Shown: positions 18,027-27,510, counted from the stretch's first letter. The stretch is DNA of 64,000 bases from JAAOZP01 sp038848185 (GCA_038848185.1 JAWCNV010000001.1:62001-126000), one strand, 5' to 3'. Numbers and translations: made by a program. Notes: generated by a model from the sequence alone, not told the origin.

Positions 18027-20045
18027 TTGGATACACTCGGCTTCCCGATCGCACCTGAGATACTCGTCTCCGCCTCTGTTTTAGTTAGCCTCATAGCGAT
18101 CATAATCCTTATGCTGCAAGTGCTTAAACGCAGGGTTAGAAACCCTCAGGCAGCCAAGATAGCCAGCTACATTGAAACTGGTGCTTCCGCCTTTCTACGT
18201 ACGGAATACTCTGTAATAATGGTTTTCGACATCGCTGTTACTCTTCTCCTCCTTATTCTTCTGGGGTTTAAGACTGCTGTAGCATTCATGCTTGGTGCCA
18301 CATTATCGCTGGCTTCTGGGTTAATGGGTATGAAAATAGCTGTTAAATCGAACGCTAGAACTATGGAGTCAACTAACGAAGGCGTTTTCAAAGGCTTGCG
18401 AATGGCTTTAAGCGGTGGCTCTGTAATGGGGCTCTCGGTTGCAAGCTTAAGCCTCCTTGGTGTACTTGTCTTGGTTTCTTTCTTTGGGCAAGGCTCGTCT
18501 GGACTGGACATGGGGTTTCTAACTGGTTATGCTATGGGTGCAAGCCTCACCGCAGTCTTCATACAGATTGGCGGGGGAATATTCACTAAAAGTGCTGACA
18601 TAGGTGCTGACTTGGTTGGGAAGGTTGAACACCGGCTTAACGAGGATGATCCTAGGAACCCGGCTGTGATAGCTGACTTGGTTGGGGATAATGTTGGTGA
18701 CTGTGCGGGTCGAGGCGCTGACCTCTTCGAGACCTTGAGCGGCGATATTGTTACAAGCATGATAATAGGATTAGGCTTCTTAGAGGAGTATGGTTACATG
18801 GTCCTGTTGTTCTCCCCGCTTTTCCTCTCTATAGGATTATTGTCGACAGTAGTCAGCATTACTATTGCGCTTCAGATTGATAATCATAATCCTACTAAGA
18901 GCTTCCTAATGAGCCTCTTAACCTCGACAGTTTCTTCAGCAATAGGTCTTTACTTCATATCAACAGTATTCATGAAGGATATCACGCTTTTCTACGCTGG
19001 CCTAAGCGGGCTGATAGTGACTTTGGTAATGGCTATTGTGTCAAACCACTATACTGGCGTAAGCTCCTCGCCTGTTAAAAACATGTATGAATCGGCTAAA
19101 AGAGGAGCTGCGATAAACATGATAAGTGGCTTCTCCTATGGTCTGAGGGGTGCAGTAATACCTGTGTTCCTAGTATCGTCAGCTGCAATAGCTTCATATA
19201 TTATTACGGGTAGTGTATACGGTCTAGTTGCTGCAAACCTAGGTACAGACATACTTATCGGTACAGTGATGGCTTGGGACGCATTCGGGCCAATAGTTGA
19301 TAATGCTGGCGGGATAAACGAGATGACGGGTGACGGCAACAATAACGGGGCGTTCGACGCTCTTGACGCTGTCGGAAACACCACCAAAGCATATACGAAG
19401 GCATTTGCCCTTGCAAGCGGCACCTTTACAGCATTCATAGCCCTGATGACCTATTACTATGTTGTGGGTAAGAGACCCGTAGACTTGACAAACCCCTTTC
19501 ACACAGCTGGCCTACTGATAGGCATAGCAATCCCCTTCCTCTTCTCCTCCTACATAATGAGTGCAGTGAACTCTACAACCCTAGTGATGGTCGATGAAGT
19601 TAGAAGACAGTTCAGAGAGAAGCCTGGAATACTCTCAGGATCAGAACCTCCTTCATACGATAAGTGTGTTAAAATAGCAACTCTCAAAGCTTTAAAGCAA
19701 ATGATGCTGCCAGTTTTAATATCTGAAACCATATTCCTGGGTTTCGGAATGCTTTTTGGAGTTAACGCTTTAGCCGGCATGCTTATAGGTTTACTGGGTT
19801 CAAGCGCCGTTTTGGGCATTAAGTATATCCTTATAGGAGGTGCCTTCGACAACACTAAGAAGCTTTTCGAATTAACTGGGGTTAACGATGACTCTTTGAA
19901 GTCCGCTGTTGTAACGGGTGATACTTTCGGAGACCCGCTTAAGGATGTTGTAGGCCCCTCTTTAACGATTCTGATGAAGAGCATCGTAATGACTGCCCTA
20001 ACATTTGAAGCAATACTGCTTACCCATGCGTTATTACCAGTATAG
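18027..20045 (+). CDS. hppA: Membrane-bound proton-translocating pyrophosphatase
   Basis: 672 residues with about 16 membrane helices. The PPi/Mg site is clear: KSADIGADLVGKVE, DNVGDCAGRGADLFE, and a second acidic set (DNAGGINEMTGDGNNNGAFD). The key sequence GNTTKAYTKAF puts lysine at residue 454, where K+-dependent enzymes have alanine. A K+-independent, H+-pumping type is therefore predicted. It couples PPi hydrolysis to ion transport and removes PPi made by biosynthesis. The only in-frame start upstream of the first helix is TTG 18027. A TATA-like GTTTAAAAAC lies at 17971. Confidence 0.94.
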   Translation: MDTLGFPIAPEILVSASVLVSLIAIIILMLQVLKRRVRNPQAAKIASYIETGASAFLRTEYSVIMVFDIAVTLLLLILLGFKTAVAFMLGATLSLASGLMGMKIAVKSNARTMESTNEGVFKGLRMALSGGSVMGLSVASLSLLGVLVLVSFFGQGSSGLDMGFLTGYAMGASLTAVFIQIGGGIFTKSADIGADLVGKVEHRLNEDDPRNPAVIADLVGDNVGDCAGRGADLFETLSGDIVTSMIIGLGFLEEYGYMVLLFSPLFLSIGLLSTVVSITIALQIDNHNPTKSFLMSLLTSTVSSAIGLYFISTVFMKDITLFYAGLSGLIVTLVMAIVSNHYTGVSSSPVKNMYESAKRGAAINMISGFSYGLRGAVIPVFLVSSAAIASYIITGSVYGLVAANLGTDILIGTVMAWDAFGPIVDNAGGINEMTGDGNNNGAFDALDAVGNTTKAYTKAFALASGTFTAFIALMTYYYVVGKRPVDLTNPFHTAGLLIGIAIPFLFSSYIMSAVNSTTLVMVDEVRRQFREKPGILSGSEPPSYDKCVKIATLKALKQMMLPVLISETIFLGFGMLFGVNALAGMLIGLLGSSAVLGIKYILIGGAFDNTKKLFELTGVNDDSLKSAVVTGDTFGDPLKDVVGPSLTILMKSIVMTALTFEAILLTHALLPV

Positions 20046-20050
20046 TTAAA

Positions 20051-20060
20051 TTTTTAAAAA
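20051..20060 (+). promoter_or_regulatory. TATA-like box of the cyclophilin-like gene
   Basis: TTTTTAAAAA is centred 25 bases before ATG 20080, right after the hppA stop. It gives this gene its own leaderless promoter. Confidence 0.45.
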
Positions 20061-20079
20061 ACGGGCTCTCTCAGGAATC

Positions 20080-20463
20080 ATGGGTGGAATGATACTGATA
20101 AAGAGTAAGTCAATAGGAGTGAAAAAGGCTATTCTCTTACCCGAATTAAACCCGAGGACGGTTAATGGTATTCTCAACGCGCTTCCACTGAAAGGAGTTG
20201 CGAACACGTGGGGTGAGGAAATATATTTCGAGGTTCCGCTTGCACTGTCTGAGGAAAACTCTTGCAGAGAGGTTGAGAAGGGCCATGTCGCCTATTGGCC
20301 TCCCGGTAAGGCGATCTGCATATTTTTCGGTCCAACACCCATGTCAGAGGATGGGAAGATAATTGCCTATAGTCCGGTTAACATTTTCGCGAAGATAGAG
20401 GGAGACCTGAAAGATTTTAGGAAAGTTAAGGATGGCGAAGAGATAATTGTTGAGAAAGAATAG
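20080..20463 (+). CDS. Cyclophilin-like fold protein (TM1367/DUF369 type)
   Basis: 127 residues. NTWGEEIYFEVPL, GHVAYWPPGKAICIFFGPTP and AYSPVNIFAKI match the small cyclophilin-like family whose structure is known from Thermotoga TM1367. Prolyl isomerase activity has not been shown for that family and the catalytic arginine of cyclophilins is not evident. It is convergent with the PUA gene. Confidence 0.8.
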   Translation: MGGMILIKSKSIGVKKAILLPELNPRTVNGILNALPLKGVANTWGEEIYFEVPLALSEENSCREVEKGHVAYWPPGKAICIFFGPTPMSEDGKIIAYSPVNIFAKIEGDLKDFRKVKDGEEIIVEKE

Positions 20464-20475
20464 GCTTCCGGAAAA

Positions 20476-21012
20476 CTATGATTCGTCTTCCTCAACATGT
20501 TGAGTTGAACCCAAGCCTTCTCTGAAAAAACTATCGTTTGGCCTATGTAGGTTCTTAACAATCTTTCCCCTTCCTTCAATGATTTTCTTAGAGTCCTGAA
20601 GCGCTGTTCCTACTGCTATCGCAATATATTCTTCCGATACTACTGCCACCGGCTCCCCCTTACTAAACTCGCTATATTTAATAACTCCAGGTATCATTAC
20701 ATCAGCACCCTTAGCCACATGTTCAACAGCCCCCCTGTCAACAACAACTATTGGGCAAACCGTTATTCTCCCGAGACCTTGAAGATGGGGGATAATCCTG
20801 CCGTCTGAAAACTTTATTAAAGTTGGTATGCTGTTGAGCAGAAGGATTTCAGCATTCTCTAGTTCAATTAACTCTGCGGACTCAATCTTATCCTGCTTGA
20901 ACGTGATTTTTTGAAGCTTAGCTGCTTCAATAAGCTTAGCAGCCTCCTTTCTCCTTATCTGTCTCCTACGCAATTCTAAATCTCCTTCATAATCTCGTCT
21001 AACGCTCTGCAA
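20476..21012 (-). CDS. PUA-domain RNA-binding protein (MCT-1/Tma20-like)
   Basis: 178 residues. A basic N-terminal region (RRRQIRRKEAAKLIEAAKL) and a pre-PUA domain precede a C-terminal PUA domain: VVDRGAVEHVAKGADVMIPG and EEYIAIAVGTALQDS. This arrangement matches archaeal homologues of MCT-1/Tma20, translation re-initiation and recycling factors, but an RNA-modification role cannot be excluded. The start is TTG 21012, 37 bases inside the upstream isomerase gene; no later methionine would keep the pre-PUA domain. An acidic tail ends the protein. Confidence 0.75.
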   Translation of the reverse strand: MQSVRRDYEGDLELRRRQIRRKEAAKLIEAAKLQKITFKQDKIESAELIELENAEILLLNSIPTLIKFSDGRIIPHLQGLGRITVCPIVVVDRGAVEHVAKGADVMIPGVIKYSEFSKGEPVAVVSEEYIAIAVGTALQDSKKIIEGRGKIVKNLHRPNDSFFREGLGSTQHVEEDES

Positions 21013-21836
21013 TTCTCCTCTGCATTGTTAAAAACATCCTGCAGGGTTGGGGTCTTCAACAATGGATTGAAGCCTGGAGGACACTCAACAATCAAATACC
21101 CATCGTAACCCACATTCCTAAGCAACCTAATAACACTGCTCCAGTTTACGCTTCCCTTAAGCAGGTTTCGAAACCCATTTATATTCCCAATATCCAGATC
21201 AAAATCCTTCATGTGAACATTTGAAATCCCGTTCCCTAGGATTTGGATCCAATTTTCAGGATGCGATATTGCCAGTAGATTTGCAATATCCAAGTATGCT
21301 TTCACATTCCGCATCCCAACATCCTTTATGAATCTTCTAAATTCGATAGGAGAATAGAGGAACTTATTCCAGACGTTTTCAACAGCTATAGTCACACCAT
21401 AATCCTCTGCGAACTCAGCTAGCTCCCTAACTGATTTAACAGCATTCTCATAAAGCTTATCGTAAGAGATTTCTGGAGACGCTACTCCGGGGACAACAAG
21501 AAGAGAGGATGCATCTACAATACTAGCCATCCTGACCCCTGCTTTACCGTATTCAATACCCTTCTCCCTGGCCCTTTCATCATGTGAGCCGAGGTTATAT
21601 TTCCAAAAGACTCCTGTAGCAACGCTAGGTGTTTCAAGATGCTCTGACTTGAAGTCTTCAGCCACTCTCTGTATCGTCTCCTCAGATATTTTGGTTGGGT
21701 CGAAATCCTTATCGTCGAAAACAAGTTCAACACCATCATATCCAATCTTCCTAATTCTTCTTGCAACATCCTTATTGCTTAACTCACTCAAGATACTTGG
21801 CCAGTCGACACTCCAAAGGTTTATCCCCTTCTTCAT
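20976..21836 (-). CDS. Sugar phosphate isomerase/epimerase-like TIM barrel (second copy)
   Basis: 286 residues, COG1082 type. Typical elements: YDGVELVFDD near the N-terminus, IAVENVWNKFLYSP, KAYLDIANLLA, SNVHMKDFDLD and YLIVECPPG near the C-terminus. It is clearly divergent from the copy at 16480-17334. Substrate unknown. The 3' end overlaps the PUA gene, suggesting one transcript. Confidence 0.82.
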   Translation of the reverse strand: MKKGINLWSVDWPSILSELSNKDVARRIRKIGYDGVELVFDDKDFDPTKISEETIQRVAEDFKSEHLETPSVATGVFWKYNLGSHDERAREKGIEYGKAGVRMASIVDASSLLVVPGVASPEISYDKLYENAVKSVRELAEFAEDYGVTIAVENVWNKFLYSPIEFRRFIKDVGMRNVKAYLDIANLLAISHPENWIQILGNGISNVHMKDFDLDIGNINGFRNLLKGSVNWSSVIRLLRNVGYDGYLIVECPPGFNPLLKTPTLQDVFNNAEENCRALDEIMKEI

Positions 21837-21882
21837 AGAGAAACCAGATGCCAGTGACCTAATTAAGTTTTAGAATCCATTT

Positions 21883-22785
21883 CTAAAAGTGTCTAAGTCC
21901 TACCATTCTGACAACATTGGAACCTGAGGGTACGCCAAGGTGTTTCGCGATCACTTCACATTTAACTCTCAAAACATAGCAGACGGGTCTTCCAATATTC
22001 TTTTCAAACCCAGTTAAAGATTCTAGGTTTCCCTGCCCCTTAGATATCACTATATCTGCCTCACTTAAAGCCTGTTTAAACTCTTCCGAAACCTTGGTCA
22101 TAACGATGCCTATCGTATCATCTCCGGTTGTGATAACTCTGTCGCAAGCCTCGTCCAGCCTGATTTGCTCAGCGTCCTCACGGGTTGCATCATTCAAGAC
22201 GGGCCTTTCTTTAACAACCATCGTCACTCTACACCTCCACCTATTTCTCAGACATGTTGCAACAAGCTTGTCAAACACTATCTCTCCCGCATTATCAGTC
22301 AGGTAAAGAATATTCTTGCCTTTCTCAATCTCCTTACACAGTTTATCTACATCATCGACTGCAAGCGGCTCATTCAAATAATTCTTGAATTGCAAGAAAA
22401 GATTTTCAAGGCTGAAACGGTGCCCATGGACCTCAAAATCCATCATGTTTCCAACTATAGCTGCTTTAAGACAGAGCCTCAGAGCCTCCATCGGGTTCTC
22501 AGCTTCTGCTAGGTTCCTAATGCTTGGATAAATTCTTAATGCCGCATTATTTGAAGCCTCCTTTAAGATTTTAAACGGATCCGTAACACCAGTTGAACGC
22601 TGAACCGTTCTGTATACTTGGGTGTGAAGAATATTTGGAGATGTTTCCTCCTTAATTGCTTTTTGAAGCCACTCAAGAGTATCAAATAAGATTTTACGGG
22701 TCACCTCTTCGTCACTAGTAGCCTTTGAAACCATATCATATGCAGCGTTGACGGTGCATGGAATGCAAAGTAAGCCAGGCTTCAT
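21883..22785 (-). CDS. DUF89/ARMT1-family metal-dependent phosphatase
   Basis: 300 residues from ATG 22785. The N-terminus holds CIPC. The catalytic core shows YLTDNAGEIVFDKLV, VVKERPVLNDATREDA and ISKGQGNLESL, diagnostic of DUF89. These are damage-control phosphatases that remove reactive sugar- or cofactor-phosphates. The archaeal branch resembles the AF1104 group. The longer TTG start (22824) would overlap the TATA-like box, so ATG 22785 is favoured. Confidence 0.85.
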   Translation of the reverse strand: MKPGLLCIPCTVNAAYDMVSKATSDEEVTRKILFDTLEWLQKAIKEETSPNILHTQVYRTVQRSTGVTDPFKILKEASNNAALRIYPSIRNLAEAENPMEALRLCLKAAIVGNMMDFEVHGHRFSLENLFLQFKNYLNEPLAVDDVDKLCKEIEKGKNILYLTDNAGEIVFDKLVATCLRNRWRCRVTMVVKERPVLNDATREDAEQIRLDEACDRVITTGDDTIGIVMTKVSEEFKQALSEADIVISKGQGNLESLTGFEKNIGRPVCYVLRVKCEVIAKHLGVPSGSNVVRMVGLRHF

Positions 22786-22809
22786 AAACTGTTTTCTCCA
22801 AGTATTCTC

Positions 22810-22818
22810 CTTATAAAG
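22810..22818 (-). promoter_or_regulatory. TATA-like box of the DUF89 gene
   Basis: On the minus strand CTTTATAAG is centred about 29 bases before ATG 22785, consistent with a leaderless transcript and ruling against the TTG start at 22824. Confidence 0.5.
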
Positions 22819-22860
22819 CTTCAAAGTTCATTAGGGTTGCCAAGCGAAGAATTAACTGTT

Positions 22861-24288
22861 TCAGCCTAAGATTTCAAGAAAACCATGTATATTATCTTTA
22901 ATCGACCGAATCAAAGGATGTTTTATCTTCTCGGGTTCTTTCAGGCTTTCCAGCCTAGCTATTCTAAAGTAGACTGGAGGATGAGGGTCCCATCCTATCC
23001 ATTCTTGTAGAGCATAGCCACGAGTTGTTTCAAGCTGAAGCCTGTGGAAACCTATTTTCCTCAAGGCGTTGGCAAGAGTCTGCGGCTCACCTATTCTAAT
23101 AGCAGACTCTAAGTCAGCTTTTGACTCAAAGAACTTAGCTATGAAGTAGACTACTCCAAGGGCGAAGAGAATGTAAAAATATCCGAATAGATATAAGAGA
23201 GGCCAGAAAACGTAGAACCTGAGAAGGTATTCTAGAGATGTTAAGAGGAAGAGGATCAATGGGTCCCTTCCCTTAAGATGGCTGAACTCGTGTCCAAGGA
23301 CACTAAGCGCCTCTTTCTCATTTAGCTGGACGAGCAGACCGGTGGTGACGAGAATTATTCCACGGCTTGGCCAAGGGCCGGATGCGGCAGCATTTGGCAT
23401 GATGGTGTTAGAAACCACTATCTTAGGTATTGGAAGCCTAAATCTATCCGCCGCCTCCTTCACAACCTCATATAGGTTCACAGTTTTAATCGAAGCATTT
23501 TCAACAGTACATTCCAACCCGTACTGGGAGAGGGCTTCTGCACAAGCCTCATGGCTTATAGGTTTTCCAGATGCAAGAGTCTTCCCGTAGATATCTCTCT
23601 TAATCTTGAAGAAGATGTCCTTGCCATATTTATTCAAAAAAGATTTGTATTGTGAAACCGGAATATAGTATTGGAAAACATGTATCAAAGGATTCTTCTG
23701 CGTGACACGCCAATCTCCGATTCTCCCAATAATCTTGTCTGAGAAAAGAATCATGATTAGTTGAAGTGCTACAAGCGCTAATGGTGCATATTGTCCTAAG
23801 AACATGAATAGCAGGATGCTGAACGCTGTGAATAAGATAAATAGTAGAAGCATACTTTCAGAGAACATTCTGTAAATAAAGTTCTTACGCGTCGTTTCAA
23901 TTCTTTCGGGGATAACTTCCTCACCTTCGAGCCAAGCAAAATAAAGAGTAGTCCTCCTCCGTTGCTCTTCGAAAAGCCTAACGGCCGCAGTTAGATTGTT
24001 TCTGAGCAGGAGTATTGCATCCTCGGAAACCTCCTTGCTGCTAATAACCATCTTTACCTCGATAGGATTTTTAATCTTCATCTGTATATCCACATATGCC
24101 CTTCTTTCAGGGTCAACGACTGTGAAATATATGAAACATTCATCCTCAAAAACGTTCTTCACGATATTCGTAAAATACTGGATGTTGGGCAAGATATAAT
24201 TCTTGTAAATGAAATCAACTAGACCCGCATAATCCGATGGGGCAATCTGAGTATCTATGTTGAAAACAAGTGTAGTTTTCTCAGCCAT
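22861..24288 (-). CDS. M48-family membrane metalloprotease (HtpX/Ste24-like)
   Basis: 475 residues. The zinc motif HEFSH is at residues 333-337, and ESKADLESA about 60 residues later supplies the third ligand. Two hydrophobic segments (about 140-190) precede the protease domain and two follow the active site. PNAAASGPWPSRGIILVTTG is typical of HtpX proteins. An N-terminal ~130-residue domain is extra to bacterial HtpX. The family degrades or processes membrane proteins under stress. It stands alone, divergent from the nucleotidyltransferase gene. Confidence 0.88.
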   Translation of the reverse strand: MAEKTTLVFNIDTQIAPSDYAGLVDFIYKNYILPNIQYFTNIVKNVFEDECFIYFTVVDPERRAYVDIQMKIKNPIEVKMVISSKEVSEDAILLLRNNLTAAVRLFEEQRRRTTLYFAWLEGEEVIPERIETTRKNFIYRMFSESMLLLFILFTAFSILLFMFLGQYAPLALVALQLIMILFSDKIIGRIGDWRVTQKNPLIHVFQYYIPVSQYKSFLNKYGKDIFFKIKRDIYGKTLASGKPISHEACAEALSQYGLECTVENASIKTVNLYEVVKEAADRFRLPIPKIVVSNTIMPNAAASGPWPSRGIILVTTGLLVQLNEKEALSVLGHEFSHLKGRDPLILFLLTSLEYLLRFYVFWPLLYLFGYFYILFALGVVYFIAKFFESKADLESAIRIGEPQTLANALRKIGFHRLQLETTRGYALQEWIGWDPHPPVYFRIARLESLKEPEKIKHPLIRSIKDNIHGFLEILG

Positions 24289-24419
24289 ATCTAGTTTTCC
24301 ACATCCGTTATCGATAAGAAACGTGCTCTTGATATAAATGTTTCACGCAAAGCATCTATAGGATTTCCAAGATTCAAGATAAAGTTTATTTTAAACCGCT
24401 TCTCCAAGCATTTGAAGTC

Positions 24420-25157
24420 TTGAGAGCGATAGTGCTTGCCGGAGGCTTTGCGAAGCGTCTCCAGCATCTTGGGGTGCATATGGCGAAACCCCTAGTGAAA
24501 GTCTGCGACAGACCCATCGTGGACTATATCATGGATAAGCTAATGGTTCTCGATCTGAAAGAGATTTTTGTCACTGTAAACAAGAAGTTCGAAAACGATT
24601 TTAAAGACTGGCTTAGCTTACGAAAATACAGTAACGTGGAGCTTCATGTTGAAGCCAGTACTAGGGAGGAGGAGAAGCCTGGAACAATATTATCGCTAGC
24701 AATGCTCATGGATAATCTTGTTGAAGATGAATACTTGATTATTGCGGGGGATAATCTTTTTTCCATGAGCTTGGAAGATTTCTTAGGTTTCTACCATAGT
24801 AAAAATGCTCCTGTTGTAGCTCTTTACGATGTTGGTGACATTGAACTGGTTAAGCTATACTCCTGCGTAAAGATTGCAACGGATCACAGGATTTTGGATT
24901 TTGTTGAAAAACCAGTTAACCCGAGTTCAACAATGATGGCTACTGCTATCTACCTGTTTCCATGGAGATCGTTCACCAAGATTAGAAAATACTTAGCAGA
25001 AGGTGGCAATAGAGATAGCCCGGGGCACTTCGTATCTTGGCTTTGCAGGAATGAGCCTGTCTACGGCTATGTTTTTAAAGGATACTGGTTCGACATCGGA
25101 ACACCCCAGACTTATGAGGAGGCCTGCAGGTTCATGGAAAGCATTCAGAGGAAGTAA
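24420..25157 (+). CDS. Sugar-1-phosphate nucleotidyltransferase
   Basis: 245 residues from TTG 24420. The pyrophosphorylase loop LAGGFAKRL is followed by KPLVKVCDRPIVDYIM, the metal aspartate region IIAGDNLFS, and FVEKP and GYWFDIGTP. It resembles glucose-1-phosphate thymidylyl/uridylyl- or mannose-1-phosphate guanylyltransferases without the left-handed beta-helix extension. It makes NDP-sugar for glycans or glycosylation; base and sugar are undecided. A TATA-like GTTTATTTTAAAC about 27 bases upstream supports the leaderless TTG start. Confidence 0.85.
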   Translation: MRAIVLAGGFAKRLQHLGVHMAKPLVKVCDRPIVDYIMDKLMVLDLKEIFVTVNKKFENDFKDWLSLRKYSNVELHVEASTREEEKPGTILSLAMLMDNLVEDEYLIIAGDNLFSMSLEDFLGFYHSKNAPVVALYDVGDIELVKLYSCVKIATDHRILDFVEKPVNPSSTMMATAIYLFPWRSFTKIRKYLAEGGNRDSPGHFVSWLCRNEPVYGYVFKGYWFDIGTPQTYEEACRFMESIQRK

Positions 25158-25220
25158 TACGAAGGATTATTCAAAATTCTTTAAAAACTTAAGAAATCCT
25201 CCATCCACTAGTTTAAGTTA

Positions 25221-26384
25221 ATGTTGTCTAAATATGAGTCTCTCGGGGTCGATGTTGATAAAAAGGGAGTAGAGTCTCTAAAAAGGATTACTAATGATCT
25301 CTTTCCAGACGCCTTCTGCTCAGTAGTTAAAGACCCTTTAAACCCGGAATGGGGCATCATACTTCATGCGGATGGTGCTGGAACCAAGCCGATAGTCTCA
25401 TACCTCCACTACAAGGAAACTGGTGAGAAAAAATTCTTCGAAACTCTGGCTACCGATGTTATCGCCATGAATATTGACGATGTTGCGTGCGTAGGAGGCA
25501 TGCCTATTGCTTTTTCCGACTACATTGCGGTTAATCCTTTCAAGATTTCAAAGACCGATCTTCTAAGTAGTCTCGCCAAAGGGTTCTCCAAAACATTCTC
25601 AAATCTTAGAGAGAATGGAGTTAACATTATTTTCAGTGGGGGGGAAACTGAGGACCTGCCTGATATAGTTAGAACTCTTGATTTCTCAGGGACAGTAATG
25701 GCTAGGGTTGAACTCTCTAAGGTAATAACTGGAAGAGATGTTGCTCCAGGTAACATTATAGTGGGGTTGAGAAGCGGGGGAAAATCAAGGTACGAGGATA
25801 AGGAGAACAGTGGAATAATGTGCAACGGTCTTACGCTTGCTAGGCATTGCCTTCTTGAAAACAATTACTTTAAGAAGTATCCTGAGATAGGCTATGAGGA
25901 AATTAAAGGATACTATGGTCGTTTCAAGATTAATTTCTTCTTGGACGAGCTTAATATGACGGTTGGGGAAGCTCTGCTTTCACCTACTAGGATTTATCTT
26001 CCAATAGTGCTGGAAATCCTGAAAACAGTTGAAGTGAAGGCAATAATCCATAATACTGGCGGGGGATTGACGAAATGCCTGAAAATAGGCAAGAACATAA
26101 AATATGTCAAGGACAACCTTCCTGAGCCTGACCCAATATTCAAGCTAATACAAGCTGAAAGCCATGAGGAACCGAGAAACATGTACCGGAACTTCAACAT
26201 GGGAGTAGGTTTAGAGATTATAGTTGAAAAAGGCGACGAGGAAAAAGCAATCCACATTTCTGAGAAGTTCGGTGTTGGTGCTCAGGTAATTGGCAGATGC
26301 GAAACATCTCCAGAAGGCAACTTAGTAATTATTACCTCAAAAAACGGGAAATTTGAGTATAACCGTGTCGCTACTCCGCATTAA
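25221..26384 (+). CDS. purM: Phosphoribosylformylglycinamidine cyclo-ligase (AIR synthetase)
   Basis: 387 residues, somewhat longer than bacterial PurM (about 345). HADGAGTKPIVSYL, ATDVIAMNIDDVACVGG, FSGGETEDLPD, LSPTRIYLP, IHNTGGGLTKC and FNMGVGLEI are the PurM signatures. It converts FGAM to AIR with ATP, step 5 of purine synthesis. It lies about 1.1 kb before purC, separated by three small genes on the other strand, and has its own TATA-like CTTTAAAAAC at 25180. It completes the pathway of the large pur operon. Confidence 0.92.
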   Translation: MLSKYESLGVDVDKKGVESLKRITNDLFPDAFCSVVKDPLNPEWGIILHADGAGTKPIVSYLHYKETGEKKFFETLATDVIAMNIDDVACVGGMPIAFSDYIAVNPFKISKTDLLSSLAKGFSKTFSNLRENGVNIIFSGGETEDLPDIVRTLDFSGTVMARVELSKVITGRDVAPGNIIVGLRSGGKSRYEDKENSGIMCNGLTLARHCLLENNYFKKYPEIGYEEIKGYYGRFKINFFLDELNMTVGEALLSPTRIYLPIVLEILKTVEVKAIIHNTGGGLTKCLKIGKNIKYVKDNLPEPDPIFKLIQAESHEEPRNMYRNFNMGVGLEIIVEKGDEEKAIHISEKFGVGAQVIGRCETSPEGNLVIITSKNGKFEYNRVATPH

Positions 26385-26507
26385 TACTACCGATATTCAA
26401 ACAATGGTTGAAAACTTTGGATTGGTAAGAAGACAATATGGGTTTATCACCTCAATTATATTGGTGGTGGTCCCCAGAAATAACTTCTATCTACCATGTT
26501 TCTAAGG

Positions 26508-26741
26508 CTATTCTGTAGAGAAGGATATTAATGTTTCAGTATGTTCCACATGTTCAAGCTTCTCAAGGGCTTCATAGATTGTTTTCTTAAGCTCTTCCAA
26601 GTTCTTGGCTTCGATTACAAGCACTGCGTCGAACCTGCCTAGGACTGAATTAGCCAGTTTAACGTTTTTAACTCTTCTTGCTTTCACAACTTCCTCAGAC
26701 GTGCCAGGCTTTGTCTTAACCAGCACGAATGCTCTAATCAT
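26508..26741 (-). CDS. Stand-alone Lrp/AsnC ligand-binding (RAM) domain protein
   Basis: 77 residues: the whole protein is one RAM domain with no helix-turn-helix (AFVLVKTKPGTSEEVVKARR, VLGRFDAVLVIEAKNLEELK). Such stand-alone domains form dimers that bind amino acids or other small effectors. It starts 7 bases after the stop of its paralogue and is co-transcribed with it. Confidence 0.85.
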   Translation of the reverse strand: MIRAFVLVKTKPGTSEEVVKARRVKNVKLANSVLGRFDAVLVIEAKNLEELKKTIYEALEKLEHVEHTETLISFSTE

Positions 26742-26748
26742 TTTCCGC

Positions 26749-26982
26749 TCACTGTAATACGATAGATGTTTCTGTTCTTAGTATGTTAGGAACTTTTTCA
26801 ATAACCTCGTAGACGAGTTTTGTCAGAGACTCCGGGCTATCTGTCTCAATCGTTAAAACGACGTCAAACCTGCCGTAGATTGGGTCAGCTGATTGAATGC
26901 CTTTAATTTTCCTGATTTCCTTAGCGACTTCTAGAGAGGTTCCTGGCTTCGTTACAACGAATACGTATGCTTTAACAGTCAT
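26749..26982 (-). CDS. Stand-alone Lrp/AsnC ligand-binding (RAM) domain protein (paralogue)
   Basis: 77 residues, clearly related to the following gene (YVFVVTKPGTSLEVAKEI, IYGRFDVVLTIETDSPESLT). It lacks a DNA-binding domain. A TATA-like ATTAAATAC about 26 bases before the ATG suggests it leads the two-gene unit. The pair could form hetero-oligomers; the effector is unknown. Confidence 0.85.
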   Translation of the reverse strand: MTVKAYVFVVTKPGTSLEVAKEIRKIKGIQSADPIYGRFDVVLTIETDSPESLTKLVYEVIEKVPNILRTETSIVLQ

Positions 26983-27067
26983 AGGGGAGTCTACTTAAGG
27001 GAAGTATTTAATCGTTTTCCAACCATATCGCCCAATTATTAGGAAAGAATGAGTTTTCCCGGGGCTT

Positions 27068-27412
27068 TTACTCTACGCGAACAGCAGTCCCGGCAGCAGT
27101 TATCACGATGAAGCCCTCCAGAATCTCGGAGGTTTCGAAGTCTATGCCGACGACGCCATTTGCACCTATTGAAACCGCTTTTCTCATAAGGTCTTCCAAG
27201 GCCTCGTTCCTCGCCTTCTCGATCTCGGAGAGGTATGCTTCCGATCTTCCGCCGACAAGTGCTTCTATTCCTGCCACGAATCTTCCAAAGGCTCCTCTAG
27301 TTCTAACAGTTTGGCCGAAGATTACTCCTAGGCTCCTAACTATCTTCATTCCAGGGATCTCGGGTGTCGTTGAAAGGTAGACTGGTCCGGGTGGTGGAGG
27401 CGTATATGTCAT
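27068..27412 (-). CDS. YbjQ/UPF0145 family protein
   Basis: 114 residues. VYLSTTPEIPGMKIVRSLGV, AYLSEIEKARNEALEDLM, AVSIGANGVVGIDFET and VITAAGTAVRV are the family pattern. Members form pentamers and have been proposed to bind heavy metals; the function is not established. It is a single-gene unit, divergent from purC. Confidence 0.85.
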   Translation of the reverse strand: MTYTPPPPGPVYLSTTPEIPGMKIVRSLGVIFGQTVRTRGAFGRFVAGIEALVGGRSEAYLSEIEKARNEALEDLMRKAVSIGANGVVGIDFETSEILEGFIVITAAGTAVRVE

Positions 27413-27476
27413 GGAACAGAATCGTTTGAGACCAGATAAGTCTTTCGTTAATTGAACCGGTGGATTAGCTGGAAAT

Positions 27477-27486
27477 GTTTTTAAAC
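27477..27486 (+). promoter_or_regulatory. TATA-like box of purC
   Basis: GTTTTTAAAC is centred about 29 bases before ATG 27511. The alternative ATG at 27475 would overlap the box, so translation most likely starts at 27511. Confidence 0.55.
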
Positions 27487-27510
27487 GATCTGGCGAAATT
27501 ATGTTCGTTA

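Noticed and set aside
26385..26507. Possible tRNA or small RNA in the gap after purM
   Set aside because: No cloverleaf with consistent arms or T-loop sequence could be formed; it is a short convergent spacer.
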